Part shown: positions 5,219-7,925 of the stretch, one piece after another
How the letters are laid out: each line of letters opens with the position of its first letter
Position numbering within the stretch: the stretch's first letter is position 1
Source: JBHEPS01 sp046261635
GTDB taxonomy: Bacteria; Acidobacteriota; Thermoanaerobaculia; Gp7-AA8
NCBI GenBank assembly: GCA_046261635.1
Contig: JBHEOL010000145.1
Span: 1 to 7,925, forward strand
Direction: 5' to 3'
Length of the DNA stretch: 7,925 nucleotides
The notes under the pieces: model-generated
Told to the model about the DNA's origin: nothing
The model's database searches: none
Seen by the model: only the letters and a program-made list of their open reading frames with translations
Program-made: the position numbers and the translations under genes

Positions 5219-6085
5219 ATGTTTCGAATCGTGAGGGCCACGCCGCTTGCCGCAGGCGTGAAGGAAATCGAGATCGAGGCGCCGCGGATCGCGAAAAAGC
5301 AGCAGCCGGGGCAGTTCGTGATCCTCAGGATCCATGAGGAGGGGGAGCGCATCCCTCTCACGATCAAGGGATCCGACCCGATGCGCGGGACCATCACCAT
5401 CGTCGTCCAGGCGATCGGGAAGACGACCATGCTGCTGAACGAGCTCGAGGCGGGGGAGGGGATCCTCGACGTGGCCGGGCCGCTCGGCAAGGCGTCGGAG
5501 ATCGAAAGATACGGTCACTGCGTCGTCGTCGGGGGAGGGGTCGGAACCGCCATCGCGCTGCCGACCGCTCAGGCGCTCAAGGACGCCGGTAACCATGTGT
5601 CGGCGATTCTCGGCGCGCGCACGAGGGAACTGTTGATCCTCGAGAGCCAGATGCGCGAGGCCTCGCACGAGCTCTTCGTGATGACCGACGACGGAAGCTA
5701 CGGAGGGAAGGGGCTCGTCACCGACCGGCTCCGCGAGCTCATCGCCGAAGGGAACGTCGACTACGTTCTCGCAATCGGCCCGGTCCCGATGATGCGCGCC
5801 GTCGCGGAAGCGACGCGGCCCCTGGGGATCAAAACTGTCGTCAGCCTCAACTCCATCATGGTCGACGGAACCGGGATGTGCGGCGGATGCCGGGTGGCCG
5901 TCGGAAACGAGAGCAAGTTCGCCTGCGTCGACGGTCCGGAGTTCGACGCGCACCAGGTCGACTTCCAGGTGCTGATGCAGCGCAATTCGATGTACCGCGA
6001 GCAGGAACAGCAGTCGCTCGAACAGTTCAAGGCGCAACGGGAAGCAGAGGCCACGCTCACACGGGGAGCGTGCGCCCATGGCTAA
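5219..6085 (+). CDS. nfnA: Ferredoxin-NADP+ oxidoreductase subunit alpha (NfnA / SudB type)
   Basis: The 288-aa protein is a flavin reductase-type subunit. It has an N-terminal FAD-binding barrel with PGQFVILR (30-37) and the flavin motif RIPLTI (44-49), then an NAD(H)-binding domain with CVVVGGGVGTAIALPTAQAL (101-120) and ILGARTRELLILE (130-142). The C-terminal [2Fe-2S] segment is VDGTGMCGGC (215-224) followed by FAC (234-236). In characterised Nfn small subunits the cluster is held by three Cys and one Asp. Here C221, C224 and C236 with D216 fit. Dihydroorotate dehydrogenase electron-transfer subunits (PyrK) look similar, but the following gene fixes the NfnA identity. The ATG has GAGGTG 5 nt upstream. 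The gene overlaps nfnB by 8 nt, so the two are cotranscribed. Confidence 0.9.
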   Translation: MFRIVRATPLAAGVKEIEIEAPRIAKKQQPGQFVILRIHEEGERIPLTIKGSDPMRGTITIVVQAIGKTTMLLNELEAGEGILDVAGPLGKASEIERYGHCVVVGGGVGTAIALPTAQALKDAGNHVSAILGARTRELLILESQMREASHELFVMTDDGSYGGKGLVTDRLRELIAEGNVDYVLAIGPVPMMRAVAEATRPLGIKTVVSLNSIMVDGTGMCGGCRVAVGNESKFACVDGPEFDAHQVDFQVLMQRNSMYREQEQQSLEQFKAQREAEATLTRGACAHG

Positions 6086-7508
6086 CACGCTCCAGAAGAA
6101 AGAGCGGATGAAGATGCCGCGCCAGCCCATGCCGGAGATCGAGCCGGAAGTGCGCACGCACGGCTTCGAGGAAGTGAATCTCGGATTCGGCCCCGAAGCG
6201 GCGGAGCTCGAGTCGCTGCGCTGCCTCGCCTGCGCCAAGCCCGTCTGCATGCACGCGTGCCCGGTCGGCGTCGACGTGAGGGCTTTCATCGACTGTATCA
6301 TCGAAAAGGACTACCTCGGCGCGGCCGCCGTGATCCGCCGCGACAACGCGCTCCCGGCGATCACCGGCCGCGTCTGTCCCCAGGAAGATCAGTGCGAGGG
6401 TGACTGTCTCGTCGCCAAGAGGAACGAGCCGGTCGCGATCGGCCATCTCGAGCGCTTCGTCGCCGATTACGAACGGCGAACGGGGCAGATTGGCATCCCG
6501 CAGAACGCTCCCCCGAGCGGAAAGAGGGTCGCCATCGTCGGGAGCGGGCCGGCCGGGCTCAGCGCCGCCGGAGACCTGGTTCAACAGGGTCACCAGGTCC
6601 GCGTTTTCGAGGCTCTTCACGAGCTCGGCGGGGTGCTCGTGTATGGCATCCCCGAGTTCCGCCTGCCGAAGGAGATCGTGCGGCAGGAAGTCGACGTGTT
6701 GAGGAAGCGGGGGGTCGAGTTCGAGACGAACGTGATCGTCGGAAAGACCGTCACGGTCGACGAGCTGCTCGGCGAAGAAGGTTATGACGCGGTGTTCGTC
6801 GCCACGGGGGCGGGCCTGCCGCAGTTTCTCGGGGTGCCTGGGGAAAACCTCAACGGCGTCTACTCGGCCAACGAGTTCCTCACGCGCGTCAATCTGATGC
6901 GGGCGTACCGCTTTCCTGAGTACGACGAGCCGGTCTACGACTGCCGGGGGAAGGACGTGGTCGTCGTGGGCGGAGGAAACACCGCCATGGACGCCGTCCG
7001 CACTGCCCAGCGCCTCGGAGCACGAAACGCGTTCCTCGTCTACCGCCGCGGCGAACAAGAGATGCCCGCCCGGAAGGAAGAAGTGAAGCATGCGAAAGAG
7101 GAAGGAATCGATTTTCGCATGCTCACGAACCCGGTCGAGCTGCTCGGCGACGAGCGGGGATGGCTCACGGGCGTGCGCTGCGTGAAGATGGAGCTCGGCG
7201 AGGCGGGTGCGGACGGGCGCCGGCGACCGGTGCCGGTTCCGGGCTCGGAATTCGTGATCGACGCCTCCCTGGTCATCATCGCGGTCGGCACGTCGGCGAA
7301 CCCGCTCGTGCAATCGACCACGCCCGACCTGAAGACCAACCGGTGGAACTACATCGAAGCGGATCCGGAGACCATGCAGACGTCGAAGGAGGGCGTGTTC
7401 GCCGGAGGCGATATCGTGACCGGTGGCGCGACCGTGATCCTGGCGATGGGCGCGGGGCGCAAAGCTGCCCGCGGAATCGAGGAGTACCTGGCGAACGGGG
7501 AGTGGTGA
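6078..7508 (+). CDS. nfnB: Ferredoxin-NADP+ oxidoreductase subunit beta (NfnB / SudA type; GltD-like)
   Basis: The 476-aa protein is the NADPH- and ferredoxin-side subunit. Its N-terminal [4Fe-4S] domain carries C49, C52, C57, C61 (CLACAKPVCMHAC) and C100, C106, C110 (CPQEDQCEGDC), enough for the two clusters expected in NfnB. Next come the FAD motif VAIVGSGPAGLSAA (151-164), GGVLVYGIPEFRLPKEIV (184-201), ATGAG (242-246), the NADP(H) motif VVVVGGGNTAMD (294-305) and the closing FAGGDIVTGGATVILAMGAG (441-460). Databases often label it glutamate synthase small subunit, but no GltB-type large subunit is nearby and the preceding nfnA makes a transhydrogenase the better call. In known organisms NfnAB couples NADH and reduced ferredoxin to NADP+ reduction by flavin-based bifurcation. 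The related SudBA reduces polysulfide in vitro. The start overlaps nfnA. Confidence 0.92.
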   Translation: MANTLQKKERMKMPRQPMPEIEPEVRTHGFEEVNLGFGPEAAELESLRCLACAKPVCMHACPVGVDVRAFIDCIIEKDYLGAAAVIRRDNALPAITGRVCPQEDQCEGDCLVAKRNEPVAIGHLERFVADYERRTGQIGIPQNAPPSGKRVAIVGSGPAGLSAAGDLVQQGHQVRVFEALHELGGVLVYGIPEFRLPKEIVRQEVDVLRKRGVEFETNVIVGKTVTVDELLGEEGYDAVFVATGAGLPQFLGVPGENLNGVYSANEFLTRVNLMRAYRFPEYDEPVYDCRGKDVVVVGGGNTAMDAVRTAQRLGARNAFLVYRRGEQEMPARKEEVKHAKEEGIDFRMLTNPVELLGDERGWLTGVRCVKMELGEAGADGRRRPVPVPGSEFVIDASLVIIAVGTSANPLVQSTTPDLKTNRWNYIEADPETMQTSKEGVFAGGDIVTGGATVILAMGAGRKAARGIEEYLANGEW

Positions 7509-7511
7509 CAA

Positions 7512-7531
7512 GCGCCGCCGTCAGGCGGCGC
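7512..7531 (+). terminator. GC-rich hairpin just after nfnB
   Basis: GCGCCGCC (7512-7519) and GGCGGCGC (7524-7531) are perfect arms around GTCA, starting 4 nt past the nfnB stop. No U-tract follows, so it is not a canonical intrinsic terminator. It may still end or stabilise the nfnAB mRNA. Confidence 0.5.
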
Positions 7532-7547
7532 GAGTCATCCTGAGGAA

Positions 7548-7634
7548 AGTGGCGGAGGCTTCAGCCTCCGCCTTTTCACGCCGCCTCTTCTCCACGAGGT
7601 ACCAAGAATGACGGAGGCTGAAGCCTCCGCCACT
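7548..7634. repeat. 23-bp inverted pair with self-complementary arms
   Basis: Bases 7548-7570 and 7612-7634 are exact reverse complements separated by 41 nt. Each arm is itself a hairpin: GGCGGAGGCT/AGCCTCCGCC around TC on the left, and GGAGGCT/AGCCTCC around GA on the right. The pair can therefore form one long stem, or two separate hairpins. Confidence 0.85.
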
Positions 7635-7733
7635 ACTCATCCGCAAACCCGTGCGCCGACGAAGGATCTCCAGATGCGAGGATCGCGTTGGCCGGTGTGG
7701 GGGAAACGGGCAGGTGGCGGGATCCTGCCGTTC

Positions 7734-7767
7734 TGAGATCCTGCGGTCGCGCTCGCGGTTTTCGTGA
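7734..7767. repeat. 34-bp repeat shared with 65-98
   Basis: This stretch matches 65-98 at 33 of 34 positions in the same orientation (the difference is G7743 versus T74). Its core reads CGGTCGCGCTCGCGGTTTTC. It lies between CTGAG-like and CCTCAG-like flanks, as does the copy near the left edge. Confidence 0.88.
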
Positions 7768-7826
7768 ATCGCCGCGTCCGCCCGGCGCCTCCTCAGAGGC
7801 TGTGAAAGAAACCAGAGGGGCCGCGT

Positions 7827-7925
7827 TGCGGGCGGGACGACGTCAGATCGGCGCCGCCGCCGACGAGGCGATGTGGTTCATCGTTGAGGAGGTGGCGGCG
7901 TCGAGATGGCGTTGTCCCGCCCGCA
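7827..7925. repeat. 99-bp imperfect palindrome with 16-bp inverted ends
   Basis: TGCGGGCGGGACGACG (7827-7842) and CGTTGTCCCGCCCGCA (7910-7925) are inverted copies with 15 of 16 matches. Further in, CGCCGCCGCC (about 7852-7861) can pair with GGTGGCGGCG (about 7891-7900). It resembles a REP/BIME unit or a very small MITE. The window ends exactly at its edge, so flanking target duplications cannot be judged. Confidence 0.75.

Larger units (their letters stand above)
7509..7925. other. Gene-free 3' region of inverted repeats
   Basis: I find no credible coding region in these 417 bases: frames are short and show no recognisable family motifs. The stretch contains, in order, a terminator-like hairpin, a TCATCCTGAGG sequence (7535-7545), a 23-bp inverted pair (7548-7634), a 34-bp repeat shared with the left edge of the window (7734-7767), a CTCAGAGGCTGTGAAAG piece (7792-7808) related to the hairpin at 4981-5019, and a 99-bp imperfect palindrome (7827-7925). 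Confidence 0.75.

Noticed and set aside
5192..6301. Minus-strand open frame of 369 codons covering nfnA
   Set aside because: It is an antisense shadow. The plus-strand NfnA motifs and the Shine-Dalgarno sequence are decisive.
6078..7508. Calling this gene gltD (glutamate synthase small subunit)
   Set aside because: No large subunit is nearby, and the overlapping upstream gene is an NfnA-type flavoprotein, so the Nfn assignment explains the pair better.
6057..7511. Minus-strand open frame of 484 codons covering nfnB
   Set aside because: It is a full-length antisense shadow of nfnB, rich in His, Arg and Asp. The plus strand carries all cluster and nucleotide-binding motifs.

Overview
The window is a GC-rich bacterial chromosome segment, probably metagenomic. 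It carries nine recognisable genes: eight intact and one decayed. The coding style, the densely packed operon with start/stop overlaps, and the intergenic elements built from TCATCCTGAG ends and GGCAGAA heptamers recall Acidobacteriota or a similar soil or sediment phylum. No rRNA or marker gene is present, so that assignment is a guess.

Left part (1-2412, genes on the minus strand): an intergenic repeat cluster (1-230) abuts the stop codon of a membrane acyl-CoA/acyl-lipid desaturase with all three histidine boxes. Next come a Pyridox_ox_2-type flavin-binding protein related to pyridoxamine-phosphate oxidases, and a small DUF3052 protein.

Middle (2413-3856, plus strand): a compact three-gene operon encodes an ArsR-type regulator without metal-binding cysteines, a cytoplasmic AHSA1/SRPBCC protein and a second SRPBCC protein that probably carries a signal peptide. 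Successive genes overlap as ATGA and GTGA. In front of the operon, a TTGACA promoter is overlaid by two interlocking palindromes (7-bp and 11-bp arms), which look like an autoregulatory operator. Beyond it lie the 5' third of a Tat-exported NAD-dependent epimerase-like gene on the minus strand, cut off in mid-domain, and, divergent from it, a 188-aa protein that looks like the V4R/TIGR02265 sensory type.

Right part (4922-7925): a second, more complete copy of the repeat cluster separates the 188-aa gene from a two-gene operon. That operon encodes NfnA and NfnB, the subunits of ferredoxin-NADP+ oxidoreductase (NfnAB/SudBA type), which exchange electrons between NAD(H), NADP(H) and ferredoxin. 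The last 417 bases hold no gene, only inverted repeats: a terminator-like hairpin, a 23-bp inverted pair, a repeat shared with the left edge of the window, and a ~99-bp imperfect palindrome at the very end.

The genes do not form one obvious pathway. The most notable points are the double-palindrome operator, the nested modular intergenic repeats at three gene 3' ends, and two genes whose -10-like boxes sit exactly 7 nt before the ATG, which suggests leaderless mRNAs.
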